Shown: piece after piece, positions 44,131 to 55,010 of the stretch
Position numbering within the stretch: position 1 is the first letter of the stretch
Layout: each line of letters begins with the position of its first letter
Assembly: GCF_022682495.2 (NCBI RefSeq)
Contig: NC_071389.1
Coordinates: 183,443,556-183,507,555 of the forward strand
Length of the DNA: 64,000 bases
Reading direction: 5' to 3'
From: Desmodus rotundus
Taxonomy: Eukaryota; Chordata; Mammalia; Chiroptera; Phyllostomidae
The notes under the pieces: model-generated
The model's database searches: none
Told to the model about the DNA's origin: nothing
What the model saw: only the letters and a program-made list of their open reading frames with translations
Position numbers and translations under genes: made by a program

Positions 44131-47100
44131 CATTTGCATTTTGAAGAGATCACTCTTTTCTTTGGAGGAAGATTTTTTTTTAGTGACAGCTGCTTTTAGA
44201 TATTGATTGCATATTTCTTAGTAAATCAAACTCAGGAGAATGACAGTCATCTTCTTATAAATATTGTGATAATAATACCTTGTACTTGTTTAGCTTTTTA
44301 AAAGAAAACCCAACCCTGTGTTTTCACATTTAGAGCTGTCTCTTTTAATAAGTATTGCACCCAGAGTCCCTACCGCATGGAGAACATAGGCGCACCCTCC
44401 CATAAACTGCACACAATGGCTCATTAACGGAGGCCTTTAGACATTGGTTTTCCTTCCAGGGCTGATGCTCCTGGATCCAGTCAGGGTGAACGCTCCTGCT
44501 CCAGGTTAGCTGCTTACAGAAGGATGGAGTGTAGTGCCTGTGGGTCTCACTCAGCAATGGCAACTGGCTGTTGCGTTTTTGTTCGTTTGTTTGTTGCAGG
44601 AAACCTTTGGACTGCTCTAATGAGTCACTCTTTCCTAATTGGTCTAGCTATGCATCTCTCCTCTTCCCTTTTTCTTGTTTTGCTCCTCTCCTTTCCTTTC
44701 CTCTCAGTCATTAAAATGTCCCTCTGCTGCCTTGCCATCCTTTCTCTTAAAAAATTTTCTATCCCATCTCAGCTGCAGCAGACGCCTCTCTTGCTTTTCG
44801 GAGAAAGAGCCACGAGGCAGCTGATGAGCCCTTGGTGAGGGCAGGTAGAAGGAAATCCAGCCGTGGGGAAGCCAGGACAGAGCACAGGTCTCAGACCCCA
44901 GTCTCTGTGGCTTTTCCCTTTAGTTGAACCTGGGTGGCCGTGCACTTGGGGATGTCATCTAGAACCCTGAGAAGTTGTGTTGGCACACTGGCCACCAACC
45001 CCAAGAGATCTGGAATCCAGAAAACGCTTGGCCAAACGTGCACCTTTTTGGAGGCAGCTGGATAATTAAGAAGAATTTCATGCTTTTTAGCTTGGTGTCA
45101 CTCTATATCACATCGTATATTTGTTATTCGATTAAGACATTTTAATGAAGCCACAGCCGTTGTTCAGGAAGAGAGGGGTGCAGCCCATCGCTGAGTTCTG
45201 TTGTTGCAGCCGGGCCTCACCACTCCTACTTTGAGTCTAGCCTAGTGTCCATTTAGCATTTTAATTGCAATTAAATGTAAACTTAAAAATTGTGTCAATA
45301 AAATGCTATGCCAACATCTTTCCACTTGAAAGATTCCCTTTGGGGTTAAACCATCACTTTGGAGGGGTTTTTTCCCTGTTATTTTTTTCATTATTCATAA
45401 ATGTATACGGTTCTCAAGTTTGATGGCCAGAACTGTATTTCGATTCACCTGATTCCTTCGGTAACTTTTTCTCTCTTTACATTTTTTTCCTTTGAAATTT
45501 ATTTACTCGTTTATCATCCTTTGGTTCACTGGGTTCCTTTTCACTCTGAGCATGGCTGCATTAACCTCTTGGTGTGGAATGAAACAGTTGGCTGTGGAGG
45601 GAGAAGGGAGAGAAGAACAGATTCAATTTGGGAACAGCCCTGATGATCAAAGAAGAGACGAGATCTGTGAACCATGAAAGATAAGAGCTCAGAGAAGTCT
45701 GGTGTATTCATGGCCTTGCCCTATGTTAAGTGTCCAGGGAATTGTAGTCAGTAAAATTACAGTAGACACCCTCCGGTGCTGATCAAAACCAAACAAAAAA
45801 TAGAGTGAAGGAAAATATTATTCTAAAAATTGTATTACATGATTTTGACTGAGACGAAATCCAGAAGTTTTTTAGATTTTTCTCTCTGGCTCTATCTAAA
45901 CAGAGCTGATCTTGAACTAATGACATTCCCAATATCTCTTAGACTTAGTGAAAAAAAAAAAACCCCAAATTTGCAGTTTATTTTTTTAATATAAGGTGCC
46001 ATCTGATAAAAGTTCAAATTTGGTTATATAAAAGTGTCACTATACCTGTTGGGTTCTGGGATGCCCTGTGGAGAGAACAAATGTTTCCCTTTTATGTTTC
46101 AGAGGTGGTGAGGCCAGTTAGCTGGGCACTATTAGCCACAGACAGAATGCCACAACCCTACACAAGCCAGTGGGATAGAACGTAAGACAAAGAGCTTTCC
46201 CCACCTTCAAGTTGGTTGGGATCAGCTGTTTGAATTATCCCACAGAGAAGCTAAAGTGACCGATGGACTCACACATTAAAAAAAAAACGGTAGCAAATCC
46301 TTGGAGGATGCCATATGCTCTGTTCTTTGCAGCAAGCTGCTGACGGTTACAAACCTGAGATTCTACACCTCCCCAAAAGCCAACAAGACAGGAATTTCTC
46401 CAGGCTTTTTCATTGCTAACAGGGGCACACTCCTCCATTTCTGATATTTATCACAAAGTGAATTAGTTAAAATGCAAATTCTCTCTGCCTGAAGAAGTCT
46501 GCTTGTGGCGCGAATTAATAAAATATTACTTTTAAAGTACTAGGTTGACGTTATGGTTAGAATTCATCTTGCCTCTCTGTCATTGTAGCCCTGGACATTC
46601 TAACATTCTCAAGTCTCGGCTGTTGAGACCTAACTTATTTCATTGTAGCCTGGGTCTAAAATGAAGTTGTTCCAGATATTCCTTTATAAATACTCATTTC
46701 AAAAGGCAAGGGTGACAGTGTTGTAACAGGACAGTTTTGCATACAAAGCAAGTATTTATGGGCCTGTGTGGTTAAAGGCACTTCTTCCTTTCTCTCCATG
46801 CCCAGGAAATTCCCGTGCCTATAATTACTGGCGAGTGGCACAGCGGCTGGCCTATTGTACGAGCCATGATGAATGTGGACCGTGAGCCAGGGGAAGGATC
46901 ATCTCCTTTAACAGGCATGGTTTGCTGCATGTTTATTATGTATTATTAGAGCCTTCATGGTAGCCTAGCCCAGAGTGAGGATTGCAGTGTGATTTTCTTT
47001 GTAATTTCTTATTTTCATTCACGCACAGCCCTGAGAAATGAGGTGAATTCTTTCACGAGGCCACTAAAAGACCCTTTAGTTGTACTCTGGTATTCACCTG

Positions 47101-47796
47101 GCTCCATCTGACCCGATGGATGCAGCGATAAAAGTGCTAATATATATTTCTGGGAGACTGAGAGATGAATTTATGAGTCAGTGATATTTTGCTATGGTGT
47201 TTGCATAATATTCGTGCTCCATATTTTTACTGCTGATAGTTCTCTCTATCAGCATGGAAGTGTATGTCCTATTACAGCATCCTATTTAATGCCCAGTCAA
47301 GATCTGGCCTGCCTGTTAATGATTAAGCAAAACGAAAGGCTAGAGGAGGGGGAAGACAGTCCCAGACTTAGAAAATCTGGGTTAGTGAGGCCTTTTCTAG
47401 CTGTTCTCAAGAAAACTCTTTTCATTTGATCCCTGCTTTACTTACTCTCTTCGTCTCTTTATGATTTTTGTCCATTGTTCTAAATTTAATGTTCCAGAAA
47501 ATTTAACTCTGTTATAAAGCTGTGTAACTCAAGATAAAGAATTCAGCACAAACACTGAGGTGCTGGACAGGTTGATAGGAAGCAGTGACATAACCAGTAT
47601 AACATTTAATAACATGGAGATAAGGGCAGAAGAAAAATAATGGGATGACAAGGGACATGATTAAAATACCAACAGAATAACAATGTTATTACAATGAGTC
47701 CCATCCAACCAGAATGCTGAGCTCTAGAATGAAGCTTTTTTCCTACATCCGGCTATGGTGTTGTGCTGGTAATGTGACTCAGGCTTTGGGGGAGAA
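44131..47796. other. Unique DNA, no gene recognised
   Basis: Long stretch without repeats I can name. The parts 45060-45330 and 46440-47200 are AT-rich and complex, compatible with conserved non-coding DNA. Open frames are at most 104 codons. Confidence 0.4.
45260..45275. promoter_or_regulatory. 16-bp perfect palindrome, homeodomain-like
   Basis: tttaattgcaattaaa reads the same on both strands and contains two taatt half-sites facing each other. Such arrangements can bind paired-class homeodomain dimers. No gene is in reach to assign a role. Confidence 0.35.
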
Positions 47797-47911
47797 CAGT
47801 GGTCCTGAACCCGCAGCGGCAGCATCACCTGAGAACTAGTTAAATCAGTCAAATATTGGATCCTTCTCTAGATTTACTGAATCAGAAACTCTGGGGATGG
47901 GACTGGACAGG

Positions 47912-48499
47912 TTTATTTTAATTTTTAAAAAATTATTTTATTGTTGTTCAATTACATTTGTCTGCATTTAACCCCCACCCTGCCCTCCCTCCAGCCAAAC
48001 CCACCTCCCTCCCTTGCTTCCACAATGCCCCCCTTAGTTTTGTCCATGTGTCCTTCATAGTTGTTCCTGAAAACCCTTCCCCCATTATCCCCTCCCACCT
48101 CCCCTCTGGTTACTGTCAGCTTGTTCTTGATTTCAATGTCTCTGGTTATATTTTGCTTGCTTTTCCTTTTATTGATTAGGTTCCAGTTAAAGGTGAGATC
48201 ATATGGTATTAGTCCCTCACTGCCTGGCTTATTTCACTTGGCATAATGCTCTCCAGTTCCATCTATGCTGTCACAAAGGGTAGGAGCTCCTTCTTTCTCT
48301 CTGCTGGGTAGTATTCCATTGTGTAAATGTACCACAGTTTTTTGATCCACTCATTTTCTGATGGGCACTTAGGTTGCTTCCAGCACCTGGCTATTGTAAA
48401 TTGTGCTGCTATGAACATTCGGGTGCATAGGTTCTTTTGCATTGGTGTTTCAGGGCTCTTAGGATATAAACCCAGCAGTGGAATTGCTGGATCAATGAT
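47912..48499 (-). mobile_element. Bat L1, 3' end
   Basis: Inverted L1: ttattttattgttgttcaat, a pyrimidine-rich 3' untranslated region, ggcttatttcacttggcata, tagtattccattgtgtaaat, cagcacctggctattgtaaa and cccagcagtggaattgctgg. It inserted within MER5A, 5' truncated just beyond the end of ORF2. It is better preserved than the L1M copies. Confidence 0.85.
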
Positions 48500-48670
48500 T
48501 TTTTATTAACTGATTTTAAATAGACAGAGAGAAAGAGAGAAACATCAATTTGTTGTTTCACTTATGTATGCATTCATTGGTTGATTCTTGTACGTGTCCT
48601 GACTGGGGATCAAATCCCAACCTTGGTGTATTGGGATGATGCTCTAATCGACTGAGCTATCCAGCCAGGG
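48500..48670 (-). mobile_element. Bat tRNA-derived SINE, second body type
   Basis: In sense it starts ccctggctggatagctcagt (A box tagctcagtcg) and has a B-box-like gggatttgatcccc. The body cgtacaagaatcaaccaatg then aatgcatacataagtgaaac matches the 27522 copy. It abuts the truncated end of the L1. Confidence 0.8.
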
Positions 48671-48737
48671 TAGCAATCTGTGTTTTTACAAGAACTTTCA
48701 GGTGATTTCTATGCAGCTTAAAGCTTGAGCACCACTT

Positions 48738-50114
48738 ACCTAGGGCCTGGGTGCTAACATTTCAATCTTCAGATGTTAAGAGCTACTTTGAATATAGTAC
48801 CCTTGACTTGAATTCTTACTCATGATTTGAATGTTTTATTACCAGCAATTGGTCAAACCAAAGGTAGAGAGTCTCAAATACCAGAGTTCTTTTGGTTATA
48901 CTATCAGGCTAATGGGTGACTTCTAAATCAACAGCCAGGTGCCTATCTCTAATATGATACTGATTTTAATGGCTGATTATCACTAGGAAAAGATGATAAT
49001 TTTTTATTTTTTTATTTTTTTAAAGAACAACATTTTGGTTACTTACCTATCATTAAGTAGGCTACTGGTGCCTTGTCTGTATCTTACCAATTTCCTGTCT
49101 GTAAAAACCAGTGACACACCAGTAAACAGTGTCTTTCTGACAACTTTTTGTCCAGTATGTATGTGGTAGGGAGGAAGTGAGGAGGGTCTCAAAGGATGCA
49201 TAACATAATTGATCATTTTGTAAAAGGATCACAGAGTACGTAGTTTAGGAAAAACTACTTCCTCCTTCAGCTCTTCTGCGTTCAAATTTGGCACTACAGG
49301 GGACCTGTTAATAGTGACCTCTGCTGTCCCGAAGCAGTACTACAACTACACAAATCCATATGAGAATTAGTGTTTATAACAAGAAAGTTGTGTATTTACT
49401 GAAGTTATATAAAAAGGAAAAGTGGTATCTCACTTCAAAAGTATTTGGCTCTTCTCAGGTGAAAATGCATCAGATTTGTCTTGAAAATAAAAATTGTAGT
49501 GTTTCTCTGCCATTGCCAATTACTAAATGTTACCTTTGATGGCACTCGTCAACACGGTAGGGAATTACTAGAATTAAAAATGGAAGTCGGCGAGATCTCC
49601 TAAACACCCAGAAGATCCTCAGCTTTAAACATGTAATGTCATTACTTAACACTGGGTTATTTCTGACAATCTGAAATAAAATTTTACAATTATCAAAATC
49701 AAATCAAATCAAATCAAGCTATTTTATGTGCCGTAAAATACCTTAACATAAATTGTAGAATTGGTGGGACTAGGGCTCCAAGTATCCAGTAGGTGATCAA
49801 ATATATTTGTTGAGCGGTTATCTGAAGGCAAGTGGTGCACAGTTAAGGGGCACATCCACACCATCAAAGACATCCCTTACAGCAGCGAGGCAGTCAAGAT
49901 GCTTGCTTGCTTCTGAAATGTAGGACCGGACCCGGAATCGAAGGACCACCATTCAGATTGCCTTTGTTTGTGTGTGTAAGCTTTGCCAATGAGAAATTTA
50001 GGACAGGTATTAACTATTCTAGGTTACTTGGCAAATATTTTATAAACTAAGCCTTTGCATACTACTCATCAATTTTAAAATAGTTATTGAATACTACATA
50101 ACATCATAGAAGAA
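48738..50114. other. Unique AT-rich DNA, no gene
   Basis: Nothing recognised except a short pentanucleotide repeat at 49695. Confidence 0.5.
49695..49717. repeat. (AAATC)n short repeat
   Basis: About four units of aaatc in tandem. Confidence 0.8.
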
Positions 50115-50255
50115 AGCTGGGCTTTGGAACTAGACAAACCTTAGCACAAATACTTGGTTCTTCTACTATTGGTGGTCATAGGCAAGGAACTTCACTACTC
50201 TGGACCTCAGTTTCCACATCTGTGAAATGGGGACATATTATGCCTACTGTAAAGA
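50115..50255 (+). mobile_element. MIR element
   Basis: agctgggctttggaactaga-type start, aggcaaggaacttcactact, ctggacctcagtttccacat and ctgtgaaatggggacatatt follow MIR. Confidence 0.75.
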
Positions 50256-51494
50256 AAAACTTACAAAACAGGAGATCAGGCAGAAAGAAGAGAAAATGAT
50301 CTTAATATGCTCGATATTTTCTAGAAAGTCCATCCAAAGATAAGCAGACTATAGAGAGAAATGTTAATTTGCACAATTGATTAGGGTCCAGATATTTTCC
50401 AATTTTTAAAACATTGATAAAATGTGATAATATACATTTCTGTCCAACAGAGATGATAGCCCCCAAAGTCATAGTTGTATTGCCTCGTAGGACATTAACT
50501 GGTTTTGCCACAAACTTGGCAATACCTTCTCAGCATTTCTTATTTTTTCTTTCCTTATTTTCTCTCCCCTCCACCCCACTGACTATAATTCCTGTTTCTC
50601 ATCACCTTTCTGAACTGAGTTTGTTTGCCATCCATCTAGTTTCCTTAATAATGAGCTAAGTAAAATTTGGCCCATGCTCACTATATATTTGTACAAGAAT
50701 TACGTTTTTATATTTCAATCATAATGATTTGACGTACTATACCCTGAAGGTTCTTTGGTCAGAATTGGATGAGAACATGTGTGGGAACCCCTCTATCAGA
50801 GTGGTTGTTCCATAATATACTTCTTTCTTTTTCTCTGCTCTGGGTCTAAAATGTTAACACATGGTTCCGGACCTTGAGGAAGAAAAATTCTATCTAGAAA
50901 AGCAAAATGATACCCTAAAAGGAAGCTGGAGAATGCTTATGAACTAGACTTGATGAGGCTGATTCTTAGGGGCCGGGAACCTGCATTTTAAATAAATATC
51001 TCCTGGCCCATGGATTACAACAGTTCAGGGGCAAGATAACCTGGCAGAGAAAATGGAGAGGTTACCATGACTCCAAACATTTCAGAAGGGACTATGTCTG
51101 GTGACAGACAGATTGTTAGGGTGGAAGGAGAGTAAATTTTGTGGTCCGACAGATGCAGGCTGTTGCAACAGGGAGGACAACTACAATACAAGAAATGAAT
51201 CTTCTGTCAAAATTTCAGTGTGCGGGAAACGCGTATGCTGAACTTCATTTCTATTTGGAGCAGAAGTAGAACCCCTGGCCGTAAGAGATAACCCAGGGTT
51301 GTCTTGGGTCACTCATAACGTCACCCCTTCCCCAATGTACACCACAACCCTTGTGGTCTCTTCTGGGTCCTGAGGACACTTCTGTTTAAGCACTCAGCTC
51401 TCTCATTGCAAATATTACTTAATTTCCATGTATTTTTATTGAGTACATACCAAAAGATAATGTAGAGAGCACTTAAGAGCATGTTAAAACATAA
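50256..51494. other. Unique DNA, no gene
   Basis: No repeat is assigned with confidence. A MER5-like scrap may lie near 50950-51010 (ggctgattcttaggggccgg). Confidence 0.4.
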
Positions 51495-51815
51495 ACTGAG
51501 GCACATTAAAATTTTTAAGGCTTCATTTGAGCAAAAATTGACTCTAAGAACCCAGAAGGGGTTAGGAGCACTTCACTGACAGGAGCTCAGAGAGAAACTG
51601 TTATACAGAAAAGGCGGAAACAAGGTAAGGAAGTTATTGATTGGCTATAGCTTAAAGCCTAGTTGGCTCTTTGTGCTTGGTTGCCCTTAATGTTTTGACT
51701 TTGTAACCCTCAGGTATTTACAGGCTTAGACTTTGGTTTGCTTGCATAGGCTGCCAAGGCATTAGAACCACATCAATCTAATAGTCTCCTTGTTTAATTA
51801 CTTTAACAAGTGTTG
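51495..51815 (+). mobile_element. ERVL-type LTR fragment (MLT2-like)
   Basis: The order actgaggcacattaaaattt, ggcttcatttgagcaaaaat, tgttatacagaaaaggcgga, aacaaggtaaggaagttatt, gattggctatagc and ggtttgcttgcataggctgc resembles ERVL LTRs of the MLT2 kind. No internal viral gene sequence adjoins it. The family call is by recalled texture. Confidence 0.5.
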
Positions 51816-51824
51816 TTCTGGCTT

Positions 51825-52035
51825 TGCAGTCAGACATACTGTTGTTCAGGTCTCAGCTTTGCCACTTGTTAGCCATGTGACTGCAAGTCAGTTGCAGTCT
51901 ATCTCCGTTTTCTCCTCTGTAGCAATGGGGTTAATAACAGATCTAATCCAGAGCATTGCTATGTGTTAAATGGCTGAATAGGTATAAAGTTCTTGGAACA
52001 GTTTATATGTTTAATAAATATTATCTATTATCCTG
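51825..52035 (+). mobile_element. MIR element
   Basis: ggctttgcagtcagacatac, cagctttgccacttgttagc, gtgactgcaagtcagttgc, tctcctctgtagcaatgggg and a terminal gtttaataaatattatctat cover the MIR. Confidence 0.8.
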
Positions 52036-52339
52036 TTCCAGATATTTTCCATTTGCCATTGTGTGCTTTTTGAAAGCAGGTGAATGTCTGACTCATGGTT
52101 GCATCACCAGTTCCCAATATACAGATCTAATAAATGAATTGGTGACACACATTCACACACCCTGAATCCCCTAATCTACCTTAAATGATCATTGTATATT
52201 TACACAGTCATTCTGTGATCACTGACTCTCAAGCAACGGGGAGGGTTGATTTATGCTATTTTTCACAGAAGTGCTTTTCTTCTAGACTGTTCAGCGTTAA
52301 AGCTCTTATGTGGGCAGTTCTTATGAATGCATCAACGAT

Positions 52340-52575
52340 ATTGTCATAATCACAGTCATCACTGTCCGTGCTATTGCAGACTTACTATATGCCAGACGCT
52401 GTACCAGGCCATTTGTGAAAATCATCTCATTTAATTCCCACAGCTACCCCAGGAAGTATTTACACTTTATAGGTAAAGAAATTCCACTTTACACATAAAG
52501 AAAAGTGGAGTAATTTACCACGATGCACACAGCTGGGATATCCCAGGTGACAGTTTAAATCCCCATATCTGGCTC
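52340..52575 (-). mobile_element. MIR element
   Basis: gacttactatatgccagacg, aatcatctcatttaattccc, tttataggtaaagaaattcc and cacgatgcacacagctggga follow the inverted MIR. Confidence 0.8.
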
Positions 52576-52799
52576 CCAGTTGACTGTTCCTGATGGCCTC
52601 ATTCAACTGTCTGCTTGGCCGAGGGAGGAGAGCTGTTGGCATCAAGTCAAGCCACCATTGACTGCAGGAGAGAGAGCGGGAGGAGGAAGAGCAGAGAAGA
52701 GTGAGCTCATTCCCTGCCAAATGTCCTGGAATTGCTGTGAGAGCTTCATGGGGAAGAATATTCTAAAGTGTTTCAGAGCTGATGGGTGAGTGACATAGG

Positions 52800-52955
52800 A
52801 TTTGCAGGGATGCTTGGGTTCAAGTTCTAACTAACTCTGCTATTCTCTAACCATGTGAGTTTGGGTCCAGTCTCTTAACATTGGAGCCTGACTTCACCTG
52901 TAATGTGGCAGCGACAATAACCCACTCCTCAGGGTCATTCTGAGACTCCTCCATT
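52800..52955 (+). mobile_element. MIR element
   Basis: gatgcttgggttcaagttct, aaccatgtgagtttgggtcc, gacttcacctgtaatgtggc and cctcagggtcattctgagac match MIR order. Confidence 0.7.
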
Positions 52956-53324
52956 CACATGAAAATGTGATAAGGGGCTGTACACAGGCTTTGGCTGTTG
53001 TTACCTGTCTTAGCTTGGAAAAAATCATTAGTTTAATGGAGGCAAGAAGGAAACTAGGTTGGGAAATGGCGACTTTCCATTTTCAGTTCATTCCAGTTAA
53101 CATTAGTGGAAATCTCTATGTGACGGGACCTTCACTATGCTCATTGCTAACTCACGTGGATACCTGGAATGCCAGCCAAAGGGGTTTCCCACGTTTGAGG
53201 CACTGTGGGCCCCTAATGACCTTTGACTTCTTGAGAGCTCCCTCTCCCCAAATGCCATATAATTTATATTTATTTTGAAAATTAAAGTGATGTCACTGAG
53301 TCCATGAAAATAAAGAACATTGAA

Positions 53325-53500
53325 CTAAAACCCAGGAGATCTAGATTTTAATTTTAACCAATTATTACCTGGGCAATCTTAGGCAAATCACTGAACTACT
53401 CTAGTCCTCCATTTCCTAATCCAAAAATGAAATCATAATCCTCTCACGGAAGCTTCATGGTTGCTGGGGTGAATAAACTGAGATGATGTATATGCCAGCC
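53325..53500 (+). mobile_element. MIR element
   Basis: cccaggagatctagatttta, ttacctgggcaatcttaggc, aaatcactgaactactctag and cctccatttcctaatccaaa match MIR order. Confidence 0.75.
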
Positions 53501-53599
53501 TTTTGAAACAGAGAAAAGTTCCATGGGAATGAATGTAAGGTTAGATATATTCCTCCTTGTTTAACCAAGATAGGAATCATGTGTTCATTTATTTCTGAC

Positions 53600-54010
53600 A
53601 AGTCATTCAGAGTCTACAATATGAAAAATGTTATCTTACATATTAGAAGTGTACAATGACAATTACAATTTACTGGGTGGTAAGTGAAGAGAGGAGAAGA
53701 TGGTACCTAAACTGCAAATGCTGTCAGGTGTCTTGTCAAGGTATACAGCACATGGTACAGGAGAGAGGAAGAGATCCGGGGAGGTTCAGATGGCCTTGGA
53801 GCGAAATCTGAAAGATGAATGAGATTGCCTCCTTTGGAGGCGAGAGGAGCAGAGGAGAAAGAAATTGAAGTGGGGAAGGAATCCCATGGCCAGATCGCAG
53901 ACACAGCAGGAATAATTCCCTGTGCCCGGAGTCTCTGCTAAAACAATTGGCAGTGGAAAAAGGGGAGGATGGTTAGGAACTTTATGACCTGAATAATTCC
54001 TTTTTCTAGT
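53600..54010 (-). mobile_element. Possible L2 fragment
   Basis: The texture is that of inverted L2 upstream sequence (ctgaaagatgaatgagattg; gcaggaataattccctgtgc). No clean terminus. Confidence 0.35.
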
Positions 54011-54584
54011 CCAGGGATTTTGAGAAGTCTGTTGAGATACACAGCCTTTCTGCTCCTTATCGGCAGACTGATATGTGCAATTGTAGGAGTAATTAGCTAT
54101 ATCTTTTTGGCTTTGGGGTCCTTACATTCCATACCCAGGTTATAACACCTTCCAGGAATCTTCATGGACAATTTTGTCCCCTAGAAATACTATTTTGGGT
54201 AAATTTCAAAGTTTATAAGCCATATTAAAATAAGTGGAGTCAAAATAGATGATTATGAAAGGAGAGGTTTTCTGTTATGAGGGGAAAAGAACAAGGGAGA
54301 TATTGAAAAGGTAGATCCCCTAACATACTGGGAAGGATTTATTAGCTGACTTCCTTACCTTCTATTGCTTTAATAAACTGAGGACACACTAGAGGACAAG
54401 CAGGACATGAAAATGTGTCATGTTGGCTGGTTGTAATAGGAGGAAGATAATAAGGAGTGCTAGGAACCTTGGTGGGCATAGTTACCTAGAAGGTGCAGCC
54501 ATGACTTCGATCCAGGTGAATACAGTCACTCGGAAATGCAGGCTTAGTTACCAGATGTGGGAGAGTGCGTGTGAAAATAGCTGA
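54011..54584. other. Unique DNA, no gene
   Basis: Nothing recognised. Confidence 0.5.
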
Positions 54585-55010
54585 CATTGCCAGTGCCTCC
54601 CAACATCCACTCCCCTATGCAATGGGACTTTGCCCCTTCTCCTAACAAGAGTTAAAATCTGTTTCTCTACCCTTTAAGCCCAGGTTGGCCTTGTGAATTC
54701 CTTTGGAAATAAAATGAAGTGACAAGGTGCTAGTTCTTGTGTGCTTCCTCTTACTTTCTTAGAACTCTGCCCAGCTGCCATATGAGCAAGCCCAGCCTAG
54801 ACACTGGAGGATGAAAGACCGCATGGGCCAGAGTGGAGACAGCTCAGTTGTCTAGAGATGTGACAGTGCCCAGCCAAGTCAACAAAGCCTCCTACCCAAC
54901 CTGGAGATGACTGCTGCTATAGAAGGAAGCCCCGTCAAGATGATAAGAACCACCAAACTGAGCATAGCCTACATTGCCAAACTGCAGAATTTCAAACTAA
55001 ATAAACTGTG
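54585..55010 (+). mobile_element. MLT1-like MaLR LTR
   Basis: Plus-strand MLT1-type order: caggttggccttgtgaattc, aaaatgaagtgacaaggtgc, actctgcccagctgccatat, gagcaagcccagcctagaca, a middle near ccagccaagtcaac, and gcagaatttcaaactaaata near the end. No internal sequence follows. Confidence 0.55.

Larger units (their letters stand above)
47797..48737 (+). mobile_element. MER5A split by L1 and SINE
   Basis: The left half (47797-47911) starts cagtggtcctgaacccgc and has cagcatcacctgagaacta. The right half (48671-48737) resumes with agcaatctgtgtttttacaa, caggtgatttctatgcagct and a terminal gagcaccactt. Joined, the two halves have MER5A order. About 760 bases of younger elements separate them. Confidence 0.75.

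Noticed and set aside
51495..51815. Possible provirus next to the ERVL-type LTR
   Set aside because: No gag, pol or env remnant and no second LTR was seen nearby; it reads as LTR debris only.
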